Shown here piece after piece: positions 1 through 8,726 of a stretch of 64,000 bases of DNA. This DNA is from DUOA01 sp012839095. Its GTDB lineage: Bacteria > Bacillota > Clostridia > Caldicoprobacterales > DTU083. The notes under the pieces are model-generated. The model was not told the origin of the DNA. It saw only the letters and a program-made list of their open reading frames with translations, and did not search any database. Location of the stretch: contig JBMNJE010000011.1 of assembly GCA_050951505.1 (NCBI GenBank), positions 310,001 to 374,000 on the forward strand, in the 5' to 3' direction. How positions within the stretch are numbered: position 1 is the first letter of the stretch; each line of letters starts with the position of its first letter. The translations under genes and the position numbers were made by a program.

Positions 1-1
1 C

Positions 2-1258
2 CATGTCTGGAATTATGCACAGGCAATGTGTCACCTGTTCCCTGCCCTTGAAAGAAGCCTGCGCCAGACGGAGTTCAATGAAAATCAGAATGAGGCCGGT
101 CATCAGGAGTTTCGGGCATCCTTACCCATCCGAAAATCAGGTAATAAATATCATGCAGCTTCTGACGGCCAGTTGGGCGGCATAATGAAAATGTATCGGG
201 AGTGGAGAATATCCGGAGATACCGGCTGGTTGGAAAGCTATTACGAAAAGATTAAAAAAAGTCTGGACTATTGCATCTCCACCTGGGATAGAAATGAAGA
301 AGGGGTATTAAAAGAGCCGCATCACAATACATATGATATAGAATTCTGGGGAGCGGATGGGATGTGCACATCCTTCTACCTGGGAGCTCTGACAGCTTTT
401 GTAAAAATAGGAGAAGCGCTGGGCAAAGATGTTGATCGATACAGAAAACTGTATGACAAGGGAAAGGAATACATGGAAACAAAGCTGTTTAACGGCGAAT
501 ACTTTTATCAGGAAACAGAGTGGGAGACATTGCACCAAAAGCTTAGCTTTGAAGGTGAAAACGAGCAATGTGTCAGGCTCTTGAAGAAGGAAGGACCCAA
601 GTATCAATATGGCACCGGCTGTATTTCTGACGGTGTTCTGGGTGCATGGCTTGCCAAGATGTGCGGATTGGGCGAGATTCTCGATACAAAGAAAGTGAAA
701 TCCCATTTGTTGTCCGTTTACCGTTATAATTTCAAACCCTCCCTGATAGAGCATGAAAATCCCCAGCGGCCTGGTTTTGCCGTGGGCGATGAGGGCGGGC
801 TTCTCCTGTGTTCCTGGCCGAAGGGAGGCAAACCTTCCCTGCCTTTTGTTTACAGTGACGAGGTTTGGACCGGTATAGAGCATCATGTTGCTTCCCATTT
901 GGCGTCTTTCGGCTATGTGGATGAAGGCCTTGAAATTGAACAAGCATGCAGAGACAGATATGACGGAATAAAGCGAAACCCATTTAACGAATATGAGTGC
1001 GGTCATTGGTATGCCAGAGCGATGTCTTCGTACGGTTTTCTGCAGTGCCTGACCGGTGTAAGGTATGATGCAGTAGACAGAATCCTGTATGTAAATAATA
1101 GTGTTCTTAATGAATTCAGGACCTTCTTATGTACAGCCGGCGGATACGGCACTGTTGAAGTTAAAGACGGGCAGGTTTCGGTCAATGTTGTGAGCGGTGA
1201 AATCAGTATAGAAAAGATCATATTTGAGAATACACATCAGGTTGTTGACTTCAGTTGA
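2..1258 (+). CDS. GH116 beta-glucosidase-type glycoside hydrolase, 3' part
   Basis: The open frame runs in from the left edge, so the N-terminal half is missing and no start can be given. The first residues read HVWNYAQAMCHLFP, typical of the GH116 (bile acid beta-glucosidase/GBA2, DUF608) catalytic toroid. The stretch NTYDIEFWG (Asp codon at 335-337) aligns with the motif holding the catalytic acid/base Asp of GBA2. Further matches are GCISDGVLGAWLAKMCGLG and SDEVWTGIEHH. The catalytic Glu should lie upstream of the window. Family members cleave beta-glucosides or beta-xylosides and usually act in the cytoplasm on imported sugars. It ends at a strong hairpin, so it is not clearly in one transcript with the symporter that follows. 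Family assignment is secure; the substrate is inferred. Confidence 0.9.
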   Translation, partial: HVWNYAQAMCHLFPALERSLRQTEFNENQNEAGHQEFRASLPIRKSGNKYHAASDGQLGGIMKMYREWRISGDTGWLESYYEKIKKSLDYCISTWDRNEEGVLKEPHHNTYDIEFWGADGMCTSFYLGALTAFVKIGEALGKDVDRYRKLYDKGKEYMETKLFNGEYFYQETEWETLHQKLSFEGENEQCVRLLKKEGPKYQYGTGCISDGVLGAWLAKMCGLGEILDTKKVKSHLLSVYRYNFKPSLIEHENPQRPGFAVGDEGGLLLCSWPKGGKPSLPFVYSDEVWTGIEHHVASHLASFGYVDEGLEIEQACRDRYDGIKRNPFNEYECGHWYARAMSSYGFLQCLTGVRYDAVDRILYVNNSVLNEFRTFLCTAGGYGTVEVKDGQVSVNVVSGEISIEKIIFENTHQVVDFS

Positions 1259-1282
1259 CTATAACAAGGAAGGCGCAGTTCC

Positions 1283-1314
1283 CAGGCTCTCGAGTTTTCG
1301 AGAGCCTGCATTTT
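1283..1314 (+). terminator. Terminator after the GH116 gene
   Basis: A perfect 11-bp stem (1283-1293 pairing with 1298-1308) with a GTTT loop is followed by CATTTT. It lies 25 bases after the GH116 stop codon. Confidence 0.85.
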
Positions 1315-1461
1315 AATATGGAGGGGGTATTAAGAATAAGAAAATTTTCTGGAACCAATAATTTGCCCGGCATGGGTAAATATCATATCATTACTAATCC
1401 AATTGAACTTAAAATAGGGTTTAAGCCCATTTTCAGAATAATGTTGTATTAGGGAGGGAAA

Positions 1462-1578
1462 ATGCTTATTTCGTAGAATTATATAGAATTATACAATAGA
1501 TTTGCTGATGCTTGTATAGAGGATTTAAAAGATGATTCTGCAATCATGCACTATAAGATCCCACAGCAATTATTATAA
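1462..1578 (+). pseudogene. Short gene remnant with in-frame TAG at codon 5
   Basis: An ATG at 1462 has a strong ribosome binding site (AGGGAGGGA, 1451-1459) but meets TAG at 1474-1476 after only four codons. The same frame then stays open for 33 codons, with protein-like composition (NYIELYNRFADACIEDLKDD, then SAIMHYKIPQQLL), to TAA at 1576-1578. I do not recognise the product. It may be a broken small gene, the stump of a larger gene cut by deletion, or chance. Apart from this and the terminator, the gap 1259-1620 holds nothing I can identify. Confidence 0.35.
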
Positions 1579-1620
1579 TAATCGGTCATAAAGCTTTCCA
1601 TAAGAGAGGGGTTTTTCGCT

Positions 1621-3060
1621 TTGCATAACAAGGTTTCCAGAAAAGAGCGCTATATCTTTGCCTCCGGTGATTTATTCGGCGGCGGAGCGCAGATTATTAT
1701 CAACTTTTACTTCTTAATTTTTCTGACCGACGTGGTCAGGATAAGACCGGCTCTGGCAGGTATCATTATTCTGGCAGCCCAAATCTGGGACGCCGTATCC
1801 GATCCGATGATGGGGCTGATTACCGACCGCACCCGGAGCCGTTGGGGCAGGCGCAGGCCTTATTTTCTGATAGGGTTTTTCGGAATCCTGGCAGCCTTCT
1901 TCTTGATCTGGTACCCAATTTCCAACGAAAATGAATGGGTACGCTTCTTTTATATGCTGTTTGCCTACGTCCTGTATAAAACCGTCTCTACCATTGTCAT
2001 GGTTCCTTATTCAGCCATGAGCAGCGAAATCAGCATAGATTTTAAGGAACGCACTCTTGTCAATGGCACCAGATTGGTTTTTTCCCAGGCTGCCAGCTTA
2101 ATATGTGCAGTGGCACCTATAGAAATTGTTAAGGCTTTTCCGGATATTCGAACCGGGTATATGGTCATGGCGCTGGCATTTGCATTATTTTTTGCTGTTC
2201 CTTACTTGCTGATATTTTTGTTTGCCAAAGAGCGGGTGACTGTAGAAGAACAGGCTGAAGAAAAATGGTCATTGACAGAATTCATTAAACCCTTCCGGGT
2301 ACGCATTTTCCGTTCTTTATTGTTCATTTATCTGTTTTCTTTTCTGGCTATGGATATTGTATCCACTATCTTTGCCTATTATATGAATTATTATCTGAAG
2401 CGCCCTTCGGAACTGAATTATGTGCTGGGAGCCTTGCTTATTACCCAATTAGTATGCGTGCCCCTGGTGATTAAGGCAGCCTACCGTATTGGTAAATCCG
2501 GTGTAATTAAGAATTCTGTCTTTTTATGGATGAGCGCAATACTTTTCATGGCCTTATTACAACCCAACTGGCCCAACTGGGTTATTTATTTTACTGCGGT
2601 ATACATGGGACTGGGGATAGCAGGCTGTGTGGTTATGCCCTGGATTATGTTCCCGGATGTAACCGATGTGGGGGAATTGGCTTTTAACAGGCGGAACGCA
2701 GGCTCATTCAGCGGCATAATGACCTTATCGCGAAAAACTTCATCAGCCATCGGTATATTTATTGTATCCATTATATTGGAAATTGCCGGGTATATTGAGC
2801 CGAAAACCATCATAGAAGACGGAATAACCAAAACAGTCATGATGGAGCAGCCGGCTTCCCTCATACTGGCACTAAAAATAATCATTCTGGTAATTCCCTT
2901 TGTGTTGCTATGCATTACCTGGTTTGCAGCCAGAGGATATACCCTGGAACAAAAGACTTCTGAGAAGATTACGCAGTACTTGGAATACAAACGCGGTAAT
3001 GCATCGGAAAACCCTGTTTCTCCTGAAGAGCTGGAAACCCTTAAGAAGATGTTGATTTAG
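1621..3060 (+). CDS. GPH-family glycoside/pentoside/hexuronide:cation symporter
   Basis: A 479-residue polytopic membrane protein of the MelB/YicJ type within the major facilitator superfamily. The N-terminal signature WDAVSDPMMGLITDRTRSRW is diagnostic of glycoside-pentoside-hexuronide:cation symporters, which couple sugar uptake to Na+ or H+. About twelve hydrophobic segments are visible, with a central basic loop near residues 200-225. The start is TTG at 1621, preceded by GAGAGGGG. The next gene begins 62 bases downstream, and the neighbours (GH116, ThuA-like, Gfo/Idh) suggest import of a plant-derived oligoglycoside. The substrate and coupling ion cannot be read from the sequence. Confidence 0.88.
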   Translation: MHNKVSRKERYIFASGDLFGGGAQIIINFYFLIFLTDVVRIRPALAGIIILAAQIWDAVSDPMMGLITDRTRSRWGRRRPYFLIGFFGILAAFFLIWYPISNENEWVRFFYMLFAYVLYKTVSTIVMVPYSAMSSEISIDFKERTLVNGTRLVFSQAASLICAVAPIEIVKAFPDIRTGYMVMALAFALFFAVPYLLIFLFAKERVTVEEQAEEKWSLTEFIKPFRVRIFRSLLFIYLFSFLAMDIVSTIFAYYMNYYLKRPSELNYVLGALLITQLVCVPLVIKAAYRIGKSGVIKNSVFLWMSAILFMALLQPNWPNWVIYFTAVYMGLGIAGCVVMPWIMFPDVTDVGELAFNRRNAGSFSGIMTLSRKTSSAIGIFIVSIILEIAGYIEPKTIIEDGITKTVMMEQPASLILALKIIILVIPFVLLCITWFAARGYTLEQKTSEKITQYLEYKRGNASENPVSPEELETLKKMLI

Positions 3061-3122
3061 CAGTTAAGTACAGTTAATGACGACTCCTGTTCTACTTTGA
3101 TATATAAGGTGGCAGAGTAAAT

Positions 3123-4979
3123 ATGAAACCTGATATGAAAATAAAAATGGGGCCCAAAAGTTTTTCAGACATAAAATTGCTGGACCAGGGGCAGCAAATT
3201 GACGAAAGACCTATTCATGATCTGTGTGAATATATAGACCTGCGGCTTGACTGCGCTGATTTCCGTATGGCTGCCGTTCTGCGCTGCTTGTACAGCTATC
3301 GTTACTTATTAAGTGATAAAACAATTGCACTTATGGAAGAGGCTGTGCTCAACTTCAGGTATTTCATGGATGAACCCGGCGATGACAGTATGTGCTTCTG
3401 GTCGGAGAATCACCAGATACTGTTCGCATCCGAAGCATATTTGGCGGGACAATTATATCCTGAAAAGGTTTTTACCAACAGCTCTCTTTCCGGTAAGCAG
3501 CTAAAAACCAAAGCCAGGGAGCATATTCTGCGATGGCTGGAATACCGTTTTCGGTACGGTTTCAGTGAATGGCATTCCAATACATATTATGAAGAGGATA
3601 TTGGTGCTCTCTGCTTGTTGATAGACTTTGCCCGGGAGGAAGAAATTAAGATAAAATCCAAGATGATACTGGATCTGATCTTACTGGATATGGCTATGCA
3701 CTCCTGGTACGGGCTGTTTTGCGCTGCCAGCGGACGCTGTTATGAGAAGCAAAAGAAATATCCCCTGCATCAGGACATCCTGGATGTAAGCCAGGCAGTG
3801 TGGGGATTCAGGCATAGGGATGAATATGATTATTCCCGTATCTCCTCCGGATACCTTTTAATTAAAAACTATGATTTACCTCGGGTCATTGGTGCTATAG
3901 GTAAAGACCATGACACTGTAATTATACGTGATTCCATGGGGCTGAACCTGTCTGAAATCCGGGAGGAGTTCGATGATCTAAAAGACTTTGATACGACAGG
4001 GCTTTTCCTTTGGGGGATGGAAAGCTTTACTAATCCCGAATCCATAGAGATTACACTGGAGATGTTTGAAAGCTGGAAGCTGCATAACAACAGCTTTCTA
4101 AAAGATTTAAACATAGTGAACAGGAAGATTCTAAAACGATCCGGTCTTCTTCCTTTTATGGTTCGCATTCTGAATCCCGTTACTCAGGGGATAGCAATTC
4201 AGCGGGCAAATACTTATACTTATAAAACAAAAGACTATATGCTGTCTACAGCTCAGGCTCATCATCCGGGAGCTTTCGGAGATCAGCAGCATATCTGGCA
4301 GGCCACCTTGTCTCCGGAAGTGACGGTTTTCACAACCCATCCCGCTGCATCTGCCTTTGATGATGTTGATCGTAATTTTTCCCCGGGATATTGGGTAGGT
4401 AATGGTATCCAGCCTTATTCGGTACAGCATGAGAATGTGCATATAAGCATATATGATTTAAGAAAACGTATAGGCTTTATGGAAAAGGATCGTAAATACT
4501 ATACTCATGCATGGTTTCCGACTGATTCTTTTGACGAAGTGGTAAAAGAAGACAGGTATCTATTCGGGCGGTTGAAAGATGTGTATATCATGCTGGCAGG
4601 TCGTTATCCCCTGGAAAACCATAAAAGCAATTCTTCAGAGTGGATACAAAAAGGAAAAGTGACATACTGGATTTGTGAGCTGGGAACTGCCGCACAATAC
4701 AGCGGTTTTGAGTCTTTTGTCCAGGATCTTAAGTCCAGGGACATTCAATTTAATCAACAGACAAAAACATTGACATACAATGGAAAACACTCATATGAGG
4801 TTATCTATGGAAAGAGCTTTACAGTGGATAAGCAGACAATGGACCTGGAGTATCCCAGGCTGATTTCTCCATACGGGCAGATTCCGAGAAAACCGAAAGA
4901 GATCCGGATAGAATGGAGGGGGAACTATCTGTATATTAATTTTGATAAAATGATAAGAGAGCATGGAACGTGTCAGTAA
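3123..4979 (+). CDS. Unnamed 618-residue protein, possible alpha-toroid carbohydrate-active enzyme
   Basis: I know no named function for this protein. It has no signal peptide and is probably cytoplasmic. Residues 1-330 are helix-rich with aromatic and acidic motifs (FWSENHQILFASEAYLAGQL, then GFSEWHSNTYYEEDIGALC). This arrangement recalls (alpha/alpha)6-toroid lyases and glycosidases. The C-terminal half is rich in beta-strand-like aromatic segments (HAWFPTDSFDEV, VTYWICELG) and could be a beta-sandwich. Proteins with the same WSENHQ and SEW motifs are scattered through bacteria without a characterised member, as far as I recall. It sits between a sugar symporter and the ThuA-like and Gfo/Idh genes on the same strand, so a role in glycoside or polysaccharide breakdown is inferred. 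Heparinase-like lyase is one alternative. Confidence 0.6.
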   Translation: MKPDMKIKMGPKSFSDIKLLDQGQQIDERPIHDLCEYIDLRLDCADFRMAAVLRCLYSYRYLLSDKTIALMEEAVLNFRYFMDEPGDDSMCFWSENHQILFASEAYLAGQLYPEKVFTNSSLSGKQLKTKAREHILRWLEYRFRYGFSEWHSNTYYEEDIGALCLLIDFAREEEIKIKSKMILDLILLDMAMHSWYGLFCAASGRCYEKQKKYPLHQDILDVSQAVWGFRHRDEYDYSRISSGYLLIKNYDLPRVIGAIGKDHDTVIIRDSMGLNLSEIREEFDDLKDFDTTGLFLWGMESFTNPESIEITLEMFESWKLHNNSFLKDLNIVNRKILKRSGLLPFMVRILNPVTQGIAIQRANTYTYKTKDYMLSTAQAHHPGAFGDQQHIWQATLSPEVTVFTTHPAASAFDDVDRNFSPGYWVGNGIQPYSVQHENVHISIYDLRKRIGFMEKDRKYYTHAWFPTDSFDEVVKEDRYLFGRLKDVYIMLAGRYPLENHKSNSSEWIQKGKVTYWICELGTAAQYSGFESFVQDLKSRDIQFNQQTKTLTYNGKHSYEVIYGKSFTVDKQTMDLEYPRLISPYGQIPRKPKEIRIEWRGNYLYINFDKMIREHGTCQ

Positions 4980-5018
4980 GAAATAGCTCAATAGCTGCTG
5001 CAGGAGGGGATATGGGTT

Positions 5019-5735
5019 TTGCAGAATATAGAAGGCGGAGGCCGGAGTATCTCAGCTGAGGGAGAAAAATCATCAGCAGACATAAAAAGGATACTGGTGT
5101 TTTCCAAGGGCTGGTTTCATCCCTCTTTATTGGTGCGCAAAAGATTTCGCGATATGCTCTTATCATTTTCCTCCGGCGGAAGGACAGGCAGCTATGAGTT
5201 TTCCTTTACAAACCGTTTTGAGGATTTTATCCGCATCATGGAAGCTGAAACATTGCATGACAGCCATTTTGATGGGATAATCCTGTTGATGCACGAGAAA
5301 AAACTGCCTGCCGCATGTGCCTCGGAATTCTTAACCAAGATTCAAAGCTTCCTTTCCCGGGGAGGTGGATTAATGGCAGTGCATGGTGCCCTGGCTTCCT
5401 TCAAGTCCATTCCTGAATATGGTAAGATTTTGGGAAGCAGGTTTAAAGGCCATGGTCCTCCCGGTCCTGTGGAGGTAATAGAAAGAAATGAATCAGCTTA
5501 TTTTATGTTCACAGAGGAACTCTACCTGCATGATTTTGATCTGTCAAACAATATTTTATGGTATAGCAAACATAAAGGAGAAAAAGTTCCGGTTGCATGG
5601 ACAAGAGAGGAAAATGGAGGACGGGTTTTCTGTTTTTCTTTAGGACATTATGCTGCTACTTTCGAGAATAAAATGGCACAAAAAATCATTTATGATGGTC
5701 TGGGTTGGATTACAAGGCAGGTGAATGAACTATGA
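5019..5735 (+). CDS. ThuA-like (trehalose utilisation) domain protein
   Basis: A 238-residue protein with a ThuA-like, class I glutamine-amidotransferase-related fold. Core motifs are FDGIILLMHEK, the glycine-rich turn FLSRGGGLMAVHGA, the GSRFKGHGPPGPVEV strand, and VAWTREENGGRVFCFSLGHY near the C-terminus. ThuA proteins work with Gfo/Idh/MocA dehydrogenases in pathways that oxidise disaccharides to 3-keto sugars, although their own chemistry is incompletely known. The start is TTG at 5019, eight bases after AGGAGGGG (5003-5010); the ATG at 5012 is in another frame. The stop overlaps the next gene's start by four bases (ATGA), which suggests translational coupling with the oxidoreductase. Confidence 0.82.
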   Translation: MQNIEGGGRSISAEGEKSSADIKRILVFSKGWFHPSLLVRKRFRDMLLSFSSGGRTGSYEFSFTNRFEDFIRIMEAETLHDSHFDGIILLMHEKKLPAACASEFLTKIQSFLSRGGGLMAVHGALASFKSIPEYGKILGSRFKGHGPPGPVEVIERNESAYFMFTEELYLHDFDLSNNILWYSKHKGEKVPVAWTREENGGRVFCFSLGHYAATFENKMAQKIIYDGLGWITRQVNEL

Positions 5736-6736
5736 AAAAACTGCGGATGGGCGTTATTGGCTGTGGAGACATTACCAAATACATGACGCTGCTTACAAAA
5801 ATAGACGGAAGTATAGAATTTACAGCTTTTGCAGATTCGGATGAAAGGCGGGCTCACAAATTTGCTGCCCGTTATAAAGGTGCAGGTGCCTATAAGGATT
5901 ACAAGCAATTGCTGGCCCATGAGAAGATAGATGCAGCTTACGTGGCAGTTCCTCATTTCCTGCATTATCCTATAGTCAGAGACTTGATATTAAAAGGAAT
6001 ACATGTACTATGTGAAAAACCTGTCGTTACCACTCTGGACCATGCTAAGGAACTTAATGAACTGGCGGAAAAGCATCAGGTGAAGATAGGGGTAAACTAT
6101 CAATATCGATACGATCATGCCTGCTACAGAATGGTTAAGGCTGCACATAAGGGTGAACTTGGCAGGCTCTATTATGGAATATGCAATATTCCCTGGTACC
6201 GTGATAAATCCTATTTTACCGAAAGCAAATGGCATGCAAGCAGGGATGAAGCAGGCGGCGGCACGCTTCTGACCCAGGGCTCTCATGCTTTGGATATTCT
6301 CCTCTGGGCATTTAACAGCAAGCCTGTTCGTGCAATGGGGACTATGCGAAACGCAAAATTCCATGAAGTAGAAGTAGAAGATACGGCTATGGGAATAATT
6401 GAGCTCTCCTGCGGGGGAATCCTTCAGATAACCAGCTCAATGGCAGCAGCAAAGGAACAGCCTGTCTCTATAACCCTTTATGGGGAGAGGGGAACAGCTG
6501 CATATACCGGTCCAAATTTTCCAGGAGTCAGATTTTCCGGTGTGCGCGTACCCCGTTACAAGGCGGAAGGAAGAGGAGTTCATGCGCTGAGCAGAAGCAT
6601 GAATGCATTTTCAAAGTGGGTAACAGACGGCACACCATACTACTGCCCCATCAGTCAGTCCATACCCGTTTTGGCCTCTGTCCTGGCAATATATAAATCT
6701 GCCCAAAGCGGAAGAGCGGAAGATATAGGAAAATAA
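5732..6736 (+). CDS. Gfo/Idh/MocA family NAD(P)-dependent sugar oxidoreductase
   Basis: A 334-residue protein with an N-terminal Rossmann fold (GVIGCGDITKYM, residues 7-18) and the family catalytic motif CEKPVVTT around residues 93-100, whose Lys is the conserved proton-relay residue. The second domain carries WHASRDEAGGGTLLTQGSHA, with the active-site Asp/His region seen in myo-inositol dehydrogenase and 1,5-anhydrofructose reductase relatives. It probably oxidises or reduces a sugar hydroxyl using NAD(P). The start overlaps the ThuA-like stop (ATGA). By analogy with ThuB/ThuA pairs it could form or process a 3-keto glycoside; this is inference, as substrates in this family cannot be told from motifs. 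Confidence 0.85.
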   Translation: MKKLRMGVIGCGDITKYMTLLTKIDGSIEFTAFADSDERRAHKFAARYKGAGAYKDYKQLLAHEKIDAAYVAVPHFLHYPIVRDLILKGIHVLCEKPVVTTLDHAKELNELAEKHQVKIGVNYQYRYDHACYRMVKAAHKGELGRLYYGICNIPWYRDKSYFTESKWHASRDEAGGGTLLTQGSHALDILLWAFNSKPVRAMGTMRNAKFHEVEVEDTAMGIIELSCGGILQITSSMAAAKEQPVSITLYGERGTAAYTGPNFPGVRFSGVRVPRYKAEGRGVHALSRSMNAFSKWVTDGTPYYCPISQSIPVLASVLAIYKSAQSGRAEDIGK

Positions 6737-6763
6737 AAGCAGGCAAAAAGAGGTGTATATTTT

Positions 6764-7654
6764 ATGAGAAGGATTAAGGGCAGGCAAGTCATAAAAGGAA
6801 TTGCTTTACTTTTTTTTATTGCTTTATCCCTGTCGATTATGTTTCCTGCAACAGCCAGAGCAGATATAGGGCCTAAGCCATCTGTTGTTATAGATTTTAA
6901 AGGACTGGAGGGCAAAGAGTATTATGCAACACTGCTTTCCAGTGTGAAATCCACCGGGCCTTACTGGGCGGTAGAAAAGAACGGAAACCGTGCCAGGTAC
7001 AAGGAAGGCGATGAAGAATATGAAATCTTTGTAAAGTTTGCCGGCTATACCGATAAGGACGGTTATTATTTTCTGCAGTATTTCAAAGACTGCTCAGAAA
7101 CTCATCAATTCAGCTGGACATACTACCCTCCTCCTTTATTCAAAATACTGCTGTATTTCCCTGAGACAGACAGCTTTATAGTAAGTGACACCAGCTATGA
7201 GCGCTATGCCTTTGACAGTTACTTCACTGCCGAAGTCACCGAAACAGGAATGTCTATGGTAAGGTCCTATGATGCAACCAATGAAATATTCTCTTTATTT
7301 GCCCGTATTTTGCTTACCATAGCCATAGAGCTTGTCATTGCACTACTATTCTGTTTTCGGGAAAAGAAGATATTAGGTTTTATTGCAATAGTTAACGCAG
7401 TAACACAAATAGCGCTGAATCTTACGCTGAATATTATTAACTACTATTCCGGACATATGGCATATTTAGTATTTTTCGTTTTGTTGGAGATTATAATAGT
7501 AATTATGGAAGCAGTTATATTTGCAAGGTACCTGTCTCGGTTCAGCCGCAGAGAGGTTCCCAAATGGAAACCAGGTGTGTATGCTGTAGCAGCTAATTTC
7601 GCTTCTTTTGCATTGGGCCTTGGATTATCCTTTTGGATACCCGGCATATTCTAA
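6764..7654 (+). CDS. Exported membrane protein of unknown function
   Basis: A 296-residue protein with a clear signal sequence (basic MRRIKGRQVIKG, hydrophobic core, then FPATARA before DIGPKPS). Residues 35-170 form an extracytoplasmic domain rich in aromatic residues, and about four hydrophobic segments follow between residues 175 and 295 (for example IFSLFARILLTIAIELVIAL). The DIGPKPS start of the mature domain followed by C-terminal membrane helices occurs in other Firmicutes proteins of unknown role. It lies 27 bases after the oxidoreductase, so it may share the transcript, but nothing in it points to sugar metabolism. No function is proposed. Confidence 0.65.
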   Translation: MRRIKGRQVIKGIALLFFIALSLSIMFPATARADIGPKPSVVIDFKGLEGKEYYATLLSSVKSTGPYWAVEKNGNRARYKEGDEEYEIFVKFAGYTDKDGYYFLQYFKDCSETHQFSWTYYPPPLFKILLYFPETDSFIVSDTSYERYAFDSYFTAEVTETGMSMVRSYDATNEIFSLFARILLTIAIELVIALLFCFREKKILGFIAIVNAVTQIALNLTLNIINYYSGHMAYLVFFVLLEIIIVIMEAVIFARYLSRFSRREVPKWKPGVYAVAANFASFALGLGLSFWIPGIF

Positions 7655-7762
7655 TGAGCAAACCCAGACTACGGTGATATATTTAATTAATCCATCCGGA
7701 AAAAAACAGCGGAGATCACTTCCGGAAAAAAGAACTTGATCTCCTCCAGCCTTTTCGAATTC

Positions 7763-7955
7763 CCACACCAGTGTCCTTTTACCATGTTTATAAAATTCGG
7801 AAATGCCTTCCCCAGGTATACTGCTTCTGTTCCGATTATTTCTCATCTTAATTATTTCCACTTTGCTGGTTACCATCGAAGTAAGCATGAATCAACTTTC
7901 CTATCTCATACTCCAGCGTCCCATTCTGAAAGAGAATCCTTTTTGGAATAAACAT
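7763..7955 (-). pseudogene. splB: Remnant of spore photoproduct lyase (SplB) N-terminus
   Basis: On the minus strand an ATG at 7955 with an upstream GAGAGGCGG opens MFIPKRILFQNGTLEYEIGK, the N-terminus of spore photoproduct lyase. This frame stops at 7848-7850. The similarity continues in a second frame from about 7880 as VEIIKMRNNRNRSSIPGEGI and then SEFYKHGKRTLVW (to 7763), matching the next SplB segment. After that, homology to the radical SAM core (expected CxxxCxxC) is lost. The gene is therefore frameshifted and truncated, missing over two thirds of its length. The open plus-strand frames here are shadows. The rest of the gap up to 8203 holds an 11-bp direct repeat (7695-7705 and 7721-7731) and no other recognisable gene. 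Confidence 0.72.
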
Positions 7956-8203
7956 ACATTTCCGCCTCTCATATTTCTTTTAATGGTTATTGTAATTCTT
8001 AATCAATAAAAAATACTAAGAACCGCATGCCGTACATATCTGCAAGATATCAGCAAAATAGAGGTGTGATAGTGATATAAAGAGGCAGGAGTATATTAGA
8101 TATTTCTATTAAAAGGACAAATAATAATAATCAGGGCAATAAAAAGAAAAACTTTGATATAATATATATGCGCAACTGGAAAATATTAATATGAGGTGAG
8201 AAT

Positions 8204-8632
8204 ATGAGTGAAATAAAAACAAAACCCACCAACCAGGATGTCCATGAATTCTTAATGAGCATAGAGCCGGAGAAAAAGAGATTAGATTGCATAGAACTTA
8301 AAAAGGTGTTTGACAGTGCGGTAGGTGAAGAACCTGTTCTATGGAATAATAACATGATAGGGTATGGTACATATCACTACAAATCTGATAGAAGCAAACA
8401 GGAAGGGGATTGGCCTTTAACAGCATTTTCACCGCGAAAACAGTATATAGTGATATATATTATGCCGGGAGTAAATAATTACGAACACTTGCTGGATAAG
8501 CTGGGCAGGCACAGAGTCAGTTCGGGCTCCTGTTTGTATATAAATAAACTCGATGATATCAATATTGATGTTTTGAGAGAAATTATCGCTGTTTCTGTTG
8601 CGGATATGAAAAGAATGTACAATGTAGATTGA
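8204..8632 (+). CDS. DUF1801 domain protein
   Basis: A 142-residue cytoplasmic protein matching the DUF1801 (YdhG-like) fold. It has an N-terminal helical segment (VHEFLMSIEPEKKRLDCIEL), then EEPVLWNNNMIGYGTYHYKS, the hallmark WPLTAFSPRKQYIVIYIMPG, and a C-terminal SSGSCLYINKLDDIN with a closing helix. The domain is common in bacteria and its biochemical role is unknown. GAGGTGAGA precedes the ATG at a good distance, and a TATAAT at 8157-8162 may be its -10 box. It appears intact and stands alone between decayed sequence on both sides. Confidence 0.8.
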   Translation: MSEIKTKPTNQDVHEFLMSIEPEKKRLDCIELKKVFDSAVGEEPVLWNNNMIGYGTYHYKSDRSKQEGDWPLTAFSPRKQYIVIYIMPGVNNYEHLLDKLGRHRVSSGSCLYINKLDDINIDVLREIIAVSVADMKRMYNVD

Positions 8633-8726
8633 ACTGATTGTTATCAGCGAAGACGGAAATTATGTTATTTCTGATGCCGGTGAGATTTATTTTTGTGGAA
8701 TTTGTAGAAAAAATAAAAATCATTGA
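8628..8726 (+). pseudogene. Possible gene-tail remnant
   Basis: Immediately after a TAG, 32 codons stay open without a start codon and translate to a protein-like string (IELIVISEDGNYVISDAGE, then IYFCGICRKNKNH) before TGA at 8724. It could be the C-terminal stub of a lost gene, or chance. I do not recognise it. Confidence 0.2.

Noticed and set aside
3..185. Short plus-strand frame at the left edge
   Set aside because: It lies in another frame inside the GH116 coding sequence, which clearly runs in from outside the window.
308..1006. Long minus-strand frame opposite the GH116 gene
   Set aside because: Its translation has no recognisable motif and the opposite strand encodes conserved GH116 motifs throughout.
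1255..1452. 65-codon frame after GH116
   Set aside because: It starts over the GH116 stop codon, runs through the terminator hairpin and has no ribosome site or protein-like pattern.
1462..1578. In-frame TAG as pyrrolysine recoding, prompted by the corrinoid genes in the window
   Set aside because: The frame is only 38 codons, matches no methylamine methyltransferase, and no pyl gene is visible. A broken remnant is simpler.
7803..8009. Hydrophobic plus-strand frame that looks like a small membrane protein
   Set aside because: It is the reverse-strand shadow of the splB remnant, where strand-rich coding gives hydrophobic antisense; there is no good ribosome site.
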